64,000 nucleotides of DNA from JAHJDR01 sp964609965 (GTDB lineage: Bacteria; UBA10199; JADGCS01), in contig CAZSTS010000006.1 of assembly GCA_964609965.1 (NCBI GenBank), forward strand, positions 58,575 through 122,574. Direction: 5' to 3'. Of this stretch, positions 1 to 8,592 are shown one piece after another. The first letter of the stretch is position 1. Each line of letters starts with the position of its first letter. Position numbers and translations under genes: made by a program. A model generated the notes under the pieces. That model was not told the DNA's origin. It did no database searches and saw nothing but the letters and a program-made list of their open reading frames with translations.

Positions 1-1119
1 GAGAGAGCAATTATAGAAGATTTAAAGGAAAAGATGGTTTTCTTGGGAGGGCCAAGGCAGGTTGGCAAGACAACACTATCATTAAATCTTTTAGGAAAAA
101 ATATAGATGAATCACATCCTGCATATCTCAACTGGGATGAAGCGAAGGTGAAGACATCTTTACTTAAAGGAGAGTTGCCAGTTGAACAGGCGCTTATTAT
201 TTTTGATGAAATTCATAAATATAAAGGATGGCGCAATTTAGTAAAAGGATTTTATGATACCAATAAATCAAAAATACAATTTCTCATTACAGGTTCAGCA
301 AAATTAGATTACTATCGACGAGGTGGTGATTCACTTCAGGGACGTTATCATTATTATCGCCTGCATCCCTTAACTCTTTTTGAGATTAACCAAAATCCAG
401 TACACTCTGATGTTAAACAATTACTTAAATTTGGCGGTTTTCCAGAACCATTTTTGAAGGCGAATACTAAGCATTATAAGCGATGGCAACGCGAACGACA
501 GACTCGAGTGATTCAAGAGGACTTGGTTAGCTTAGAAGCTGTCAGAGATATTAGTCAGCTTGAGTTGCTACTACATTTTTTGCCACAGCGTGTTGGCTCA
601 CCTTTGTCGGTTAATAATTTAAAACAAGACCTGTCTGTTGCTTTTGAAACAGTTGAGAATTGGCTTAAGATATTTGAACGTCTTTACTATTGTTATCGTA
701 TTATGCCTTATGGGCCAAAGAAACTAAGAGCTGCCAAAAAGGAAAAGAAACTTTATTTTTGGGATTGGTCTTTGTGTGACTCACAGGGAGCAAGGTTCGA
801 AAACTTTATCGCAGCACATCTTCTTAAGTATTGTCATTATATTGAAGATACAGAGGGTGATAAAATGGAGCTAAGATTTTTGCGTGATGCTTCTAAGCGT
901 GAAATTGATTTTGTTGTTATTAAAAATCAAAGTCCTCTTTTTGCAGTGGAATGCAAAAGTGGAGAAAGTAGTTTAAGTCAGCATATTAAGTATTTTTCTA
1001 CGAGAACGCCTATACCATTTTATTATCAAGTCCATTTAGGACAAAGAGATTATCAGGTGTCGGGTATAAATGCGAGAGTTTTGCCGGTGACGACGTTTTG
1101 TAAGGAGTTAAAGTTGTAA
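1..1119 (+). CDS. DUF4143-type P-loop ATPase (5' end cut by window edge)
   Basis: The reading frame is open from the first base of the window, and the 11 codons before the first ATG (position 34) read ERAIIEDLKEK, which looks like normal family N-terminus, so the true start lies outside. Visible motifs: Walker A GGPRQVGKTT, Walker B ALIIFDEIHKY, and the sensor-like FLITGSAKLDYYRRGG. The C-terminal part carries EIDF followed about 20 residues later by VECKSGE, a PD-(D/E)XK nuclease-like arrangement typical of this AAA/DUF4143 family. Family members are often mobile accessory genes of unknown role. The cellular function is not known. Confidence 0.85.
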   Translation, partial: ERAIIEDLKEKMVFLGGPRQVGKTTLSLNLLGKNIDESHPAYLNWDEAKVKTSLLKGELPVEQALIIFDEIHKYKGWRNLVKGFYDTNKSKIQFLITGSAKLDYYRRGGDSLQGRYHYYRLHPLTLFEINQNPVHSDVKQLLKFGGFPEPFLKANTKHYKRWQRERQTRVIQEDLVSLEAVRDISQLELLLHFLPQRVGSPLSVNNLKQDLSVAFETVENWLKIFERLYYCYRIMPYGPKKLRAAKKEKKLYFWDWSLCDSQGARFENFIAAHLLKYCHYIEDTEGDKMELRFLRDASKREIDFVVIKNQSPLFAVECKSGESSLSQHIKYFSTRTPIPFYYQVHLGQRDYQVSGINARVLPVTTFCKELKL

Positions 1120-1140
1120 GAAGATGGCGAGGTAAGGGGA

Positions 1141-2100
1141 TTAGCCCCTTCCCACAACCAACACATGCTTGTCTTCGTACCAGTCTTCATATGGATGTTT
1201 TTCAGCAAAAACATTCGTTCTGTCTTTGATTTCATTTATCACAGGATTACAAGTAGCTCTAGCGAACCCTAACATCACATCATGCTCCATCATATTATAA
1301 CTTGTAACAATGAGTATGCCTCCAGGAGTTAAGGCAGAAATGCCATGTCTAAACATTTCGTAGTATCCTTGTAGGAACATTGGTTCTGATGCATTGGCAT
1401 GCCTTATTAAGACAACATCTGCTTTTTGTAGTATGCCTGGTGTTTGTGAGTTTGCACGACCATGAATGAATTCAAAGTTAGGCAAAGGCCTTCCTTGCCC
1501 ATCTTGGTGTAGTTTTCTTGCTAATTGAATTTTTTCTTTATCAAGGTCAATTCCTTGTACAAAAACTTGAGGGCCAACTTCTGGCAAAAAATTACCCCCA
1601 AAAAAAGCTTGTAAAGCCAGACCTTCAAAGCACACCCCACATCCCATCACGAGAACATTAACTCTTCCAGTGGGTCTTGTGTAATCTCCATTGTTGGCTA
1701 ATTGAAAAAGTGCTTCTACTAATACATTCCAAAAATTTTCTAATGTATGTCGTCGGGTTTCAAGTTCGGGTGGCGGAATAGCATGTTTCAAAGGCAGGCC
1801 TCCTTCTTTTTCCCTTGCTACTAGTAATCCTCCGCGTTGATATTCCATGGCACGAGATGAGCCTGCACCAAAACGCTTGTTATGTCTTTCCATGATGGTT
1901 GCTATGCCTTTGCTATGGGCTTTTTTTAATTCAGGGCCTGGTTCATAATCAGGGTCACCTTTTGTTTCTTCTGCAATCATGTAGGTTGTTGGACTTGTAT
2001 ATTGAGCCTCCAATGTGCAGGCTACACTGGGACCAAAGGGTTCATATGCAGCATCATGCACCTCCAGTAGCTGAGGAAGTCTTATTTGTTGTATTTTCAT
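1141..2100 (-). CDS. class I SAM-dependent methyltransferase-like protein, unknown substrate
   Basis: A 319-residue soluble protein with no signal peptide. The middle contains a class I methyltransferase motif I (VLVMGCGVCFEG), then the acidic motif II (VQGIDLDKEKIQLAR) and a post-II strand (ADVVLIRHAN). The first 145 residues match no family I recognise. The gene stands alone, tail-to-tail with the preceding ATPase gene. The upstream space holds a TGTACA inverted repeat that could be an operator. The methyltransferase fold is seen directly in the motifs; the substrate is unknown. Confidence 0.6.
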   Translation of the reverse strand: MKIQQIRLPQLLEVHDAAYEPFGPSVACTLEAQYTSPTTYMIAEETKGDPDYEPGPELKKAHSKGIATIMERHNKRFGAGSSRAMEYQRGGLLVAREKEGGLPLKHAIPPPELETRRHTLENFWNVLVEALFQLANNGDYTRPTGRVNVLVMGCGVCFEGLALQAFFGGNFLPEVGPQVFVQGIDLDKEKIQLARKLHQDGQGRPLPNFEFIHGRANSQTPGILQKADVVLIRHANASEPMFLQGYYEMFRHGISALTPGGILIVTSYNMMEHDVMLGFARATCNPVINEIKDRTNVFAEKHPYEDWYEDKHVLVVGRG

Positions 2101-2120
2101 CTCTTAGGGTTCTCATTTTC

Positions 2121-2136
2121 TGTACATAATTGTACA
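2121..2136. promoter_or_regulatory. inverted repeat TGTACA-N4-TGTACA, possible operator
   Basis: Self-complementary TGTACA half-sites separated by TAAT lie 20 bp upstream of the methyltransferase start codon on the other strand, a position suited to a repressor site. No regulator is assigned. Confidence 0.3.
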
Positions 2137-2195
2137 AGTCCTACAACAGTCTATCGGCTCATACTGATAAAAAGTGCGAACATTCATAAAATAAT

Positions 2196-2211
2196 GGGCA
2201 CGCTTGTGCCC
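2196..2211. promoter_or_regulatory. GGGCAC-GCTT-GTGCCC hairpin
   Basis: A perfect 6-bp stem with a 4-base loop. On the minus strand it is followed by an AT-rich run (ATTATTTT), but no minus-strand gene ends here, so a terminator role is doubtful. It shares the GGGCAC/GTGCCC half-site with the 2504-2515 palindrome, hinting at a binding site. Confidence 0.3.
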
Positions 2212-2708
2212 AAAATCTATAATACTATTTAGAAAAAAGGATTCGTGAATAGTGAATCAGAATTGGAATAGAAATAAGCTAAGAATAAATTTCAACATTT
2301 CCCAAAAATAAAGGGTTTCCCGTCAAAGTGTATGTACCTTTTTCGGCAAAAGTAGGGTCCCACCTTTTGAACTCATCTTTTGGATTAAGGGTACATTTCT
2401 TGTTTAAAATCAATTCATTAGATTCAGTATATAAAAAAATACAATTATTGGGAAAAATATAGCAACATTAATATAGGTAATCCGAAAACTACTCATAGGG
2501 TTTGCACAATTGTGCCCGTTATTTTTGTAAAAAAGAAACATTAACCTCATTTCACCGATGACTATAGGGTGGAATAGGAGCACTGCATTTAGTGTTGTTA
2601 TAATTTTTTGATTCTTTTAAAAAGAACGCGAAAGCGTGGTTTAGGGTTTTAGGTGCTACATCCTGTATTATTTTAGATTTATAATTCTTATTATTTAAGA
2701 GGTTTTTT

Positions 2709-4211
2709 ATGACTATAGATATCAGCCAAGTTAAATTATCAGGTTTAGAATTTTTTGCTGAAGCACTTCAATATTGTAATACCAACAGTGATAATGTGCT
2801 TGATGCAGAAGACAGTGCTCTTTTTGAAGACTCGTCTCGTGTGAGCGAGATTATTGGTGGAGGCACAGAGTCTGTCCTATATAATTGTGTTCAAGAGCGT
2901 TTGTCAGAAGAAAGGGCTCGAGAAGAGGTTGTTCATTTAAGTTCTGCTCTACAAGAAACTTTGGATTGGTTTAAGACAGATGGCAAACAAATTCCAGACG
3001 GTCCTTACGTTGTCACGGTGTGGTCGCACAAAGGGGCAGAGTTCGAAACAACTCGTCAGGTTATTGATGCCTTCAACCAAGCCCATCAAGGTGATGTCAT
3101 CGCGAGTTTAAAATTTATTTCTGAATCAGGTACTGAGTACCACGATGCCGTCTATCAAGGAAAACAAGCAGGAACACTTCCTGATGTTTTAGACCTGGAT
3201 GGTCCGCTTGTGAGCGAGTATGTGGACTCTGATATTTTGCAACCCATTGGCGATTTAGTATCCCCCAGAATGCGCGAAGATTTTCTCCCATCAATTATCG
3301 ATCAAGGGACTGTAAGAGGTGAGTTGTATGCGCTCGGTGCTTTTGATTCAGGTCTGGCATTGATGTACAACAAGGCCATTGTTACCCCTGAATTTCTCGC
3401 TACCAATGGCATTTCTTTACCCTCTAAAGGTGAAGCTTGGAACTGGAATGAATTTGTAGGAGTTTTACAAGCAGTACAAGCAGCCAATCCAGATGGCACA
3501 GCAGTTTCATTTAATTATGGATGGGATGCTGGTGAATGGCCAACGTATGCTGTTTTACCCATGCTTTGGTCTATGGGACAAGACGCGCTTTCTCCTGAGG
3601 GATTAGCAACAGGTTACTTGGATTCACCTAAAGCCATTGAAGCTCTCACAAAATTCCAAAGACTTATCACAAGTCCTTTGAGCACGACTGAAGCAAATAA
3701 TTCTGATGCCTTTGCAGCAGGTGAGGCAGCCTTTACATGGGGTGGTCATTGGATGGTGTCTAGTTATCAAGAAAAGGGCATCGATATCGGAATAATGCCT
3801 TTGCCTTATATGGGTAACCCAGATGATAGAGCCACAGGTGCTGGTACTTGGTGTTGGGGACTCACAGATGCTCCTGAGACAACAGATAGACAATATGCTG
3901 CTCAAGTATTTGATTGGCTCTTGAGTTCTAAAGAAACAGTGGCTCCTATGGTTGAAGCTAACCACGCGATTCCAGCTCGCCAGTCTGCTTTAGAGCAACA
4001 AGACCTGGATCCATCACAAAGAGCTATCCAAGATGTCTTTTTCAACCAGCTACAAGAATACGGACATGTGAGACCAAGAACACCTTATTACAGCATTTTC
4101 ACCAGAAACTTTGCAGAAGCCATTCAGCAAATCGCTACTGGTGCTGATGTAGCAACAGTTTTAAAAGCTGCAGCTGCTAATATTGATGCAGAGATTGCTG
4201 CTCAAGAATAG
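2709..4211 (+). CDS. extracellular solute-binding protein family 1 homologue, no signal peptide
   Basis: A 500-residue protein. From about residue 100 it resembles sugar-type ABC solute-binding proteins: YVVTVWSHKG opening strand, PDVLDLDGP, ALGAFDSGLALMYNK, and AAFTWGGHWMV late in the fold. Unlike normal members it has no signal peptide or lipobox. It starts with a soluble leader of about 100 residues that includes an EF-hand-like acidic loop (N24, N26, D28, N29, L31, D32, D35). No permease or ATPase genes are nearby. AAGAGG six bases before the ATG supports the start. Function is unclear: perhaps a cytoplasmic or non-classically exported binding protein. Confidence 0.7.
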   Translation: MTIDISQVKLSGLEFFAEALQYCNTNSDNVLDAEDSALFEDSSRVSEIIGGGTESVLYNCVQERLSEERAREEVVHLSSALQETLDWFKTDGKQIPDGPYVVTVWSHKGAEFETTRQVIDAFNQAHQGDVIASLKFISESGTEYHDAVYQGKQAGTLPDVLDLDGPLVSEYVDSDILQPIGDLVSPRMREDFLPSIIDQGTVRGELYALGAFDSGLALMYNKAIVTPEFLATNGISLPSKGEAWNWNEFVGVLQAVQAANPDGTAVSFNYGWDAGEWPTYAVLPMLWSMGQDALSPEGLATGYLDSPKAIEALTKFQRLITSPLSTTEANNSDAFAAGEAAFTWGGHWMVSSYQEKGIDIGIMPLPYMGNPDDRATGAGTWCWGLTDAPETTDRQYAAQVFDWLLSSKETVAPMVEANHAIPARQSALEQQDLDPSQRAIQDVFFNQLQEYGHVRPRTPYYSIFTRNFAEAIQQIATGADVATVLKAAAANIDAEIAAQE

Positions 4212-4234
4212 GTTCGTAGGATCGTAGGTTCGAT
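4211..4234. repeat. short tandem repeat of TCGTAGG
   Basis: Two copies of TCGTAGG one base apart fill the space between two convergent genes, one of many short degenerate tandem repeats at gene borders in this window. Confidence 0.4.
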
Positions 4235-5662
4235 TCACAACATCTTCTTCAACAATTCATTCACCATCTGAGGGTTTGCTTTGCCGTGCATGACGCGCAT
4301 GACCTGGCCCACAAAAAACCCAAAGACCTTTTCTTTTCCTTGTTTGTACTCTTCGTGCTGTTTGGGATTGTCGGCAATGATGTCGGTGATGACTTTTTTG
4401 ATGGTCTCAGGGTCAGCGATTTGTGTGAGGTTGTTTTCTTGAATGATGTCTTCAGGCTCTTTGCCAGTTTTGACCATGGCAGCAAAGACTTTTTTGGCGA
4501 TTTTGCCAGAGATCGTATTATTGTCGATAAGGGTAAGGAGCTGGGCCAGGTGTTTTGGCCTCATGGGACAATCAGTGATTTCTATTTCGCTTTCTTTTAA
4601 TTCTCTCATCAGTTCCGTCATGATCCAGTTAGAGATTTTTTTTGGCTGCTTATATGTTTTTGTGGTTTCTTCAAAGTAATCTGCTAAGTCTTTGTCTGCA
4701 GTGAGTACAGAGGCATCGTATTCAGGCAGTTTGTATTCAGTCACAAAACGCCTGCATCTCTTTTTTGCCATTTCGGGGAGTTTTTTCTGGCAAGACGCTA
4801 CCCATTTTTTATCTACGATAAGTGGCACAAGATCAGGATCAGGAAAATAGCGATAATCATGGGCATCTTCTTTTGTGCGCATGGATTCTGTGATGCCTTC
4901 TTGTTCATTAAACAATCTTGTTTCTTGGATGATCTTGCCGCCATCAGTGAGAACAGCTTTTTGTCTTTCGACCTCATACTGAAGAGCCCTTTCAATAAAC
5001 TTAATTGAATTGAGGTTTTTGAGTTCCACCTTTGTTCCCAACTCTTTTTCTCCTTCTGGTCTTATGGAAATATTGGCATCGCATCTCAAAGACCCTTCTT
5101 CCATATTGCCATCACTAACCCCAGCGTATCTGACAATGGATCTCATTGTACGCAAAAATTCCGCTGCCTCTTCAGGTGTGTTGATATCGGGTTCGGTCAC
5201 AACCTCGCAAAGAGGAACTCCTGTACGATTAAGATCAATGCAAGTGAACGAGCCGTTTGCGGCATCGTGAATTGATTTTCCTGCGTCTTCTTCCATGTGG
5301 ATTCTGTTAATAGGAATTTTTTTCAAATCCTCATTCACATGAATGTCTACAAAACCATTAAGACAAAGTGGAGAGGCAAATTGAGTGATTTGATATCCTT
5401 TTGGGAGGTCTTGATAAAAATAGTTCTTTCTATCCCAAATAGATTCTTTTTGAATATCACAATTAAGGGCCAGGCCTAAAATAATCGCTAATTCAACAGC
5501 GTGTTTATTCAAAACAGGGAGTGCTCCAGGGAGCCCCAGACACACGGGGCATGTGTTGCTATTGGGGAGGTTTCCAAACTTAGTTGAACAGGCACAAAAG
5601 ATTTTTGATTTTGTTGAGAGTTGAATATGGATTTCGAGGCCTATGACTGTTTGGTATTGCAT
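4235..5662 (-). CDS. gatB: Asp/Glu-tRNA(Asn/Gln) amidotransferase subunit B
   Basis: GatB is the catalytic kinase/tRNA-binding subunit of the GatCAB amidotransferase, which converts misacylated Glu-tRNA(Gln) or Asp-tRNA(Asn). The start YQTVIGLEIHIQL, the zinc-type cysteines (CACSTKFG...CPVCLGLPG), the HMEEDAGKS motif and the C-terminal YqeY-like helical domain are all present. At 475 residues it has the usual full length. gatA and gatC are not in this window. It is convergent with the preceding solute-binding protein gene, only 23 bp apart. Confidence 0.97.
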   Translation of the reverse strand: MQYQTVIGLEIHIQLSTKSKIFCACSTKFGNLPNSNTCPVCLGLPGALPVLNKHAVELAIILGLALNCDIQKESIWDRKNYFYQDLPKGYQITQFASPLCLNGFVDIHVNEDLKKIPINRIHMEEDAGKSIHDAANGSFTCIDLNRTGVPLCEVVTEPDINTPEEAAEFLRTMRSIVRYAGVSDGNMEEGSLRCDANISIRPEGEKELGTKVELKNLNSIKFIERALQYEVERQKAVLTDGGKIIQETRLFNEQEGITESMRTKEDAHDYRYFPDPDLVPLIVDKKWVASCQKKLPEMAKKRCRRFVTEYKLPEYDASVLTADKDLADYFEETTKTYKQPKKISNWIMTELMRELKESEIEITDCPMRPKHLAQLLTLIDNNTISGKIAKKVFAAMVKTGKEPEDIIQENNLTQIADPETIKKVITDIIADNPKQHEEYKQGKEKVFGFFVGQVMRVMHGKANPQMVNELLKKML

Positions 5663-5714
5663 GAGTGAGTGTATAATTATGTTACGGGTAAAGAAAAAGC
5701 AATGATTTGGTTAG

Positions 5715-5760
5715 GTGTCAAAGGTCGAAGGTCGAAGGGTTGTGGGTTATAGGTAAAGCA
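5715..5760. repeat. degenerate short tandem repeat (AGGTCGA words)
   Basis: Repeated AGGTCGA/GGGTTGTGGGTT words lie between gatB and the next minus-strand gene, of the same style as the other gene-border repeats. Confidence 0.4.
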
Positions 5761-5796
5761 TGAGCATGAGTTTTTAGATGCACGCTGAACGCGTGA

Positions 5797-6342
5797 TCAA
5801 TACATTGCGATCACAACAGTGCCGTCGTCGCTGATTTGAACTTCGTTAGGAGTTGGTGTGTCAGTATCTTCTAAAGGTGGGGCTTCGGTGTTTTCATCTA
5901 TCTCTAAGAGAATGTCATGCTCTTTTTCCATCTCAACAGGTGCGAGAGGAACGAGTTCTGCTAATTCTTTTTCTCTTTGTTTGAGCGCTATGTAGTGAGA
6001 GTATTTTTGTTCAAGCAAGGCCACGCAAAGATCATGGTCTCTCCTATATTGAGAATAGCTTGGCTTTGGATATCTCACAGGTCTGTAATAGCGAGGACCC
6101 CAATACATTGTGGGGTTGTAGTAGGATCTATAATAATAAGGTCTGTACCATGAGTAACCATATGATGAATAACCATACGATGAAGAGATGTAGAGGCTAT
6201 TTCCTAATGATGTTCCAGAAGAATACCCTACGCTAATTCCAATAGTACCTGCCTTAGGTTCTGGCGAGAACACGCAAGAAAGCAAAAGGATAAAAACTGT
6301 TAACCCTATGATTTTAGCTGTATTTGCAGTTATTTTCATCAT
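5797..6342 (-). CDS. exported Tyr/Ser/Gly-rich protein, possible lipoprotein
   Basis: 181 residues (or 180 if the second Met is used). The N-terminus is a signal peptide (KITANTAK followed by a hydrophobic run ending ILLLSC), where LLSC may be a lipobox, though Leu at -2 is unusual. Mature residues 30-95 are rich in Tyr, Ser, Gly, Pro and Arg (SYGYSSYGYSWYRPYYYR), a low-complexity surface-type sequence. A charged helical segment (LLEQKYSHYIALKQREKELAEL) and an acidic Pro/Thr tail follow. No family is recognised. It is likely envelope-located. Confidence 0.7.
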   Translation of the reverse strand: MMKITANTAKIIGLTVFILLLSCVFSPEPKAGTIGISVGYSSGTSLGNSLYISSSYGYSSYGYSWYRPYYYRSYYNPTMYWGPRYYRPVRYPKPSYSQYRRDHDLCVALLEQKYSHYIALKQREKELAELVPLAPVEMEKEHDILLEIDENTEAPPLEDTDTPTPNEVQISDDGTVVIAMY

Positions 6343-6490
6343 CTACCCCTATTATCGACAAAAAATACAGAAAGTTTCGTTAAATATGCATTTTTACTCT
6401 ATTTGACACAATCGTGCGAATTTGTCACAAGCCTATGTCTTGGGGGCGGTACACGAATAGGAAACAGAAATAATAACAGAGGAGTTTATT

Positions 6491-6991
6491 ATGAAATATT
6501 TCATCATTCTTACATTAAGTATCTTGTTTTTTACATCAGCAGCTCAGGCTAATCCTGTTGAGTCAGCCCAATGCACTGCTGGCGGTGAATATGGGAACAA
6601 TGTAAATATCAAATTAGATCGAAGCTTTGATTATGGGAATCTAACAATCAAAAGACAGAAGGCTAATTATGTTCGAGACCTTTCCACATTTAATGGTGGA
6701 AATTATCGATTAGATCTAGCTTCTCAAGGTGGGATCACTGGGTTCACAGTGAGCTATAAACAAAAGGACGCTACAGAATTTCAAATTCATGATGGGCAAT
6801 TAGATTGTACTGTTGCTACAAATACAGTTGAGGAAACTGTTATCGAAGTTGATATTGCTGAGCAAACTACAGTTGTTGAAAAACCAAATACAGAAAATTT
6901 GGAACAGACTGCAGAGAATGTAGTTGATACACCTGTAAAACAAGTTGAAGGTAACACTCAGCCTGAAACAGCTTCGGAAAATACTAACTAA
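6491..6991 (+). CDS. small secreted protein of unknown function
   Basis: 166 residues with a clear Sec signal peptide (MKYFIILTLSILFFTSAAQA, cleavage expected after AQA-20). The mature part has two cysteines (in AQCTAGG and QLDCTV) that may form a disulfide around a compact beta-rich domain, then a disordered Thr/Glu/Val-rich tail. GAGG eight bases before the ATG supports the start. It is probably co-transcribed with the next small exported gene, 33 bp downstream. Function unknown. Confidence 0.75.
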   Translation: MKYFIILTLSILFFTSAAQANPVESAQCTAGGEYGNNVNIKLDRSFDYGNLTIKRQKANYVRDLSTFNGGNYRLDLASQGGITGFTVSYKQKDATEFQIHDGQLDCTVATNTVEETVIEVDIAEQTTVVEKPNTENLEQTAENVVDTPVKQVEGNTQPETASENTN

Positions 6992-7024
6992 TTGTTAGCT
7001 ATAAGCTATTCATAAGGAGTGATA

Positions 7025-7372
7025 ATGAAAAAAGTAATTATGTTAACATTGGCAATTGCTATTACGGCTTTTGTCATTGGAAAGACACAAGCAGTTGAAC
7101 TCGAAACCATGCCTTTCATAGATCATCTAAAGAATCTCAATAAAACCATGTGTAATGTTATGGTTAAGTGTAAACCAGATGCCAAGGTTGAGGAGTGTAT
7201 TATCCAATTTAATAAGATCACAGAGGCCAATCCCAACAATGCTAAGGTTACAGTCAAGAAAGCTGTTTCAGAACAATGTATTGAAGAAGCAAAGACAGCG
7301 ACTTGTGAAAATGTGATGACTAAAGTGACGCAAGGGAATTGCGCTTTGAGTGCATTGCAGATGTCGAATTAG
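7025..7372 (+). CDS. small exported cysteine-rich protein
   Basis: 115 residues from the ATG at 7025, preferred over an in-frame GTG at 7019 because AAGGAG (7014-7019) lies five bases before it. The signal peptide is MKKVIMLTLAIAITAFVIG...TQA. The mature protein has six Cys, which suggests disulfides in the periplasm. It follows another small secreted protein, likely in one transcript. No family is recognised. Confidence 0.7.
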   Translation: MKKVIMLTLAIAITAFVIGKTQAVELETMPFIDHLKNLNKTMCNVMVKCKPDAKVEECIIQFNKITEANPNNAKVTVKKAVSEQCIEEAKTATCENVMTKVTQGNCALSALQMSN

Positions 7373-7413
7373 TTTGTGGATCGTGGGTTGTGGATAGTAG
7401 ATCGAAATTTGTT

Positions 7414-7441
7414 GTAGGGGCACAGCATGCTGTGCCCCTAC
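7414..7441. repeat. GTAGGGGCACAGC palindrome, 28 bp perfect
   Basis: GTAGGGGCACAGC and its exact reverse complement are separated by two bases, followed by TTTTTT. A nearly identical copy is at 31268-31295 and a variant at 29058-29136. It overlaps the trmB stop codon and lies between convergent genes, so it may also act as a bidirectional terminator. Similar GTAGGGGC...GCCCCTAC elements are widespread REP-like repeats. Confidence 0.75.
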
Positions 7442-8055
7442 TTTTTTACCTTTAATTCATAAAGGGTTTCTTTGTTTTCTAAGTATTTTTTTTCAAAAGC
7501 AGTTCTAGGTTCAATGGAGTCTGAGACTTTTTCCGTGCGGATGTCTTGATAGCCCCAGATTTCTCTCAAAAATAATTCAGCTTCTTTAACGTATTCCTCA
7601 ATATTCGAGACAAGAGTAATTTTCCCACCTGGTTTTAAGGTCTTGTCAAAGACCTCAAACGATGAGCTCACAAAGAAGCGTTGATTGGCCTGCCGTTTTT
7701 TTGGTGTGGGATTAGGGTAGAAGAAATAGTATTCATCCACACTTTCTTGTGGAATTTTTTGATTGATAAGCGGGATGGCATCAGCCTGGAGGGCTAATAA
7801 GTTTGCTAGCTGTTGATTATCGGTTTTGTTGATAAAACACTGACTTTTGTTTGTTGTCCTTTCAATCCCAATATAAAACCTATCAGGGTTTTTTTTCGCC
7901 TCATTCACAATCCAATCGCCTTTACCGCATCCTACATCAATGATAAGCGGCTTTTTCCAATCAATATTATCCAAGACTGCCCATTCTTTGGGTTCGGGCT
8001 TTAAAATATGAGGGGAATAAGGTTTGGGTTTTTTTATGTCGGCAGGTTGAAACAT
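7438..8055 (-). CDS. trmB: tRNA (guanine-N7-)-methyltransferase family protein
   Basis: TrmB makes m7G46 in tRNA using SAM. The 205-residue protein has the SAM motif IDVGCGKGDWI, the acidic strand YIGIERTTNKSQ and FFYPNPTPKKRQ at the place of the usual PDPWPKKRH motif. The Trp to Thr change is odd and marks a divergent member. The C-terminal ending ELKVKK is normal. The ATG overlaps the stop of the upstream yjbQ-type gene (TAATG), so the two are translationally coupled. Confidence 0.85.
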   Translation of the reverse strand: MFQPADIKKPKPYSPHILKPEPKEWAVLDNIDWKKPLIIDVGCGKGDWIVNEAKKNPDRFYIGIERTTNKSQCFINKTDNQQLANLLALQADAIPLINQKIPQESVDEYYFFYPNPTPKKRQANQRFFVSSSFEVFDKTLKPGGKITLVSNIEEYVKEAELFLREIWGYQDIRTEKVSDSIEPRTAFEKKYLENKETLYELKVKK

Positions 8056-8474
8056 TACTCACCAATAATTTTAACCAAGACGCGTTTACGACGTCGCCCA
8101 TCAAACTCACCATAAAAAATTTGTTCCCACGTGCCAAAATCTAGTTGGCCATTTGTGATTGCCACAGTGACTTGTTGGCCCAAGAGTTGGCGCTTGATGT
8201 GGGCATCGGCATTGTCCTCACCAGTTCTGTTGTGATGGTATTTGCTGTGAGGTTCATTGGGCACGATTTCCTCCAAAAACTTTTCATAATCATGGTGAAG
8301 GCCAGATTCGTCGTCATTAATAAACACAGAGGCTGTGATATGCATGGGATTGACGAGGCAGAGGCCTTCCTTGATACCGCTTTCTCGCAAACATTCATTC
8401 ACTTCTGATGTGATGTTGATGAAGGCGCGTCTATTAGGGACATTGAAAAAGAGTTCTTTTCGATATGATTTCAT
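8055..8474 (-). CDS. YjbQ/UPF0047 family protein
   Basis: A 139-residue member of the YjbQ (UPF0047) family, sometimes annotated as secondary thiamine-phosphate synthase. Signatures: CLVNPMHITASVFINDDE, the His-rich SKYHHNRTGEDNADAHIKRQ, and FGTWEQIFYGEFDGRRRKR near the end. Length is typical. It overlaps trmB by one base and forms a two-gene unit with it. The physiological role of the family is not settled. Confidence 0.9.
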   Translation of the reverse strand: MKSYRKELFFNVPNRRAFINITSEVNECLRESGIKEGLCLVNPMHITASVFINDDESGLHHDYEKFLEEIVPNEPHSKYHHNRTGEDNADAHIKRQLLGQQVTVAITNGQLDFGTWEQIFYGEFDGRRRKRVLVKIIGE

Positions 8475-8483
8475 AGTAGTCAG

Positions 8484-8575
8484 TTTTACCTTGTACTCAT
8501 TAGTTCTTCACCGGGCCCCCAGACCCGACTTCGCGGGCCAGCCCCAGGTTCAAAACTAACAAGTACAAGGTAAAA
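8484..8575. repeat. MITE-like element with 22-bp inverted ends
   Basis: Left end TTTTACCTTGTACTCATTAGTT (8484-8505) and right end (8554-8575) are reverse complements with two mismatches. The core is GC-rich and contains GGGCCCCC and TTCGCGGGCCAGCCCC. No coding capacity. It lies just upstream of the yjbQ-type start. Confidence 0.6.
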
Positions 8576-8592
8576 TATATTGTATGCTAAAA

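Larger units (their letters stand above)
2101..2708. other. 608-bp intergenic region with inverted repeats, no gene seen
   Basis: No convincing coding sequence. It separates two divergent genes and holds three small symmetric sequences: TGTACATAATTGTACA (2121-2136), GGGCACGCTTGTGCCC (2196-2211) and GCACAATTGTGC (2504-2515). The last two share the GCAC/GTGC half-site. They may be operators or small hairpins. AT content is high throughout. Confidence 0.5.

Noticed and set aside
4218..4230. tRNA T-loop-like GGTTCGATTC
   Set aside because: No acceptor, D or anticodon stem can be built around it; it belongs to a short tandem repeat.
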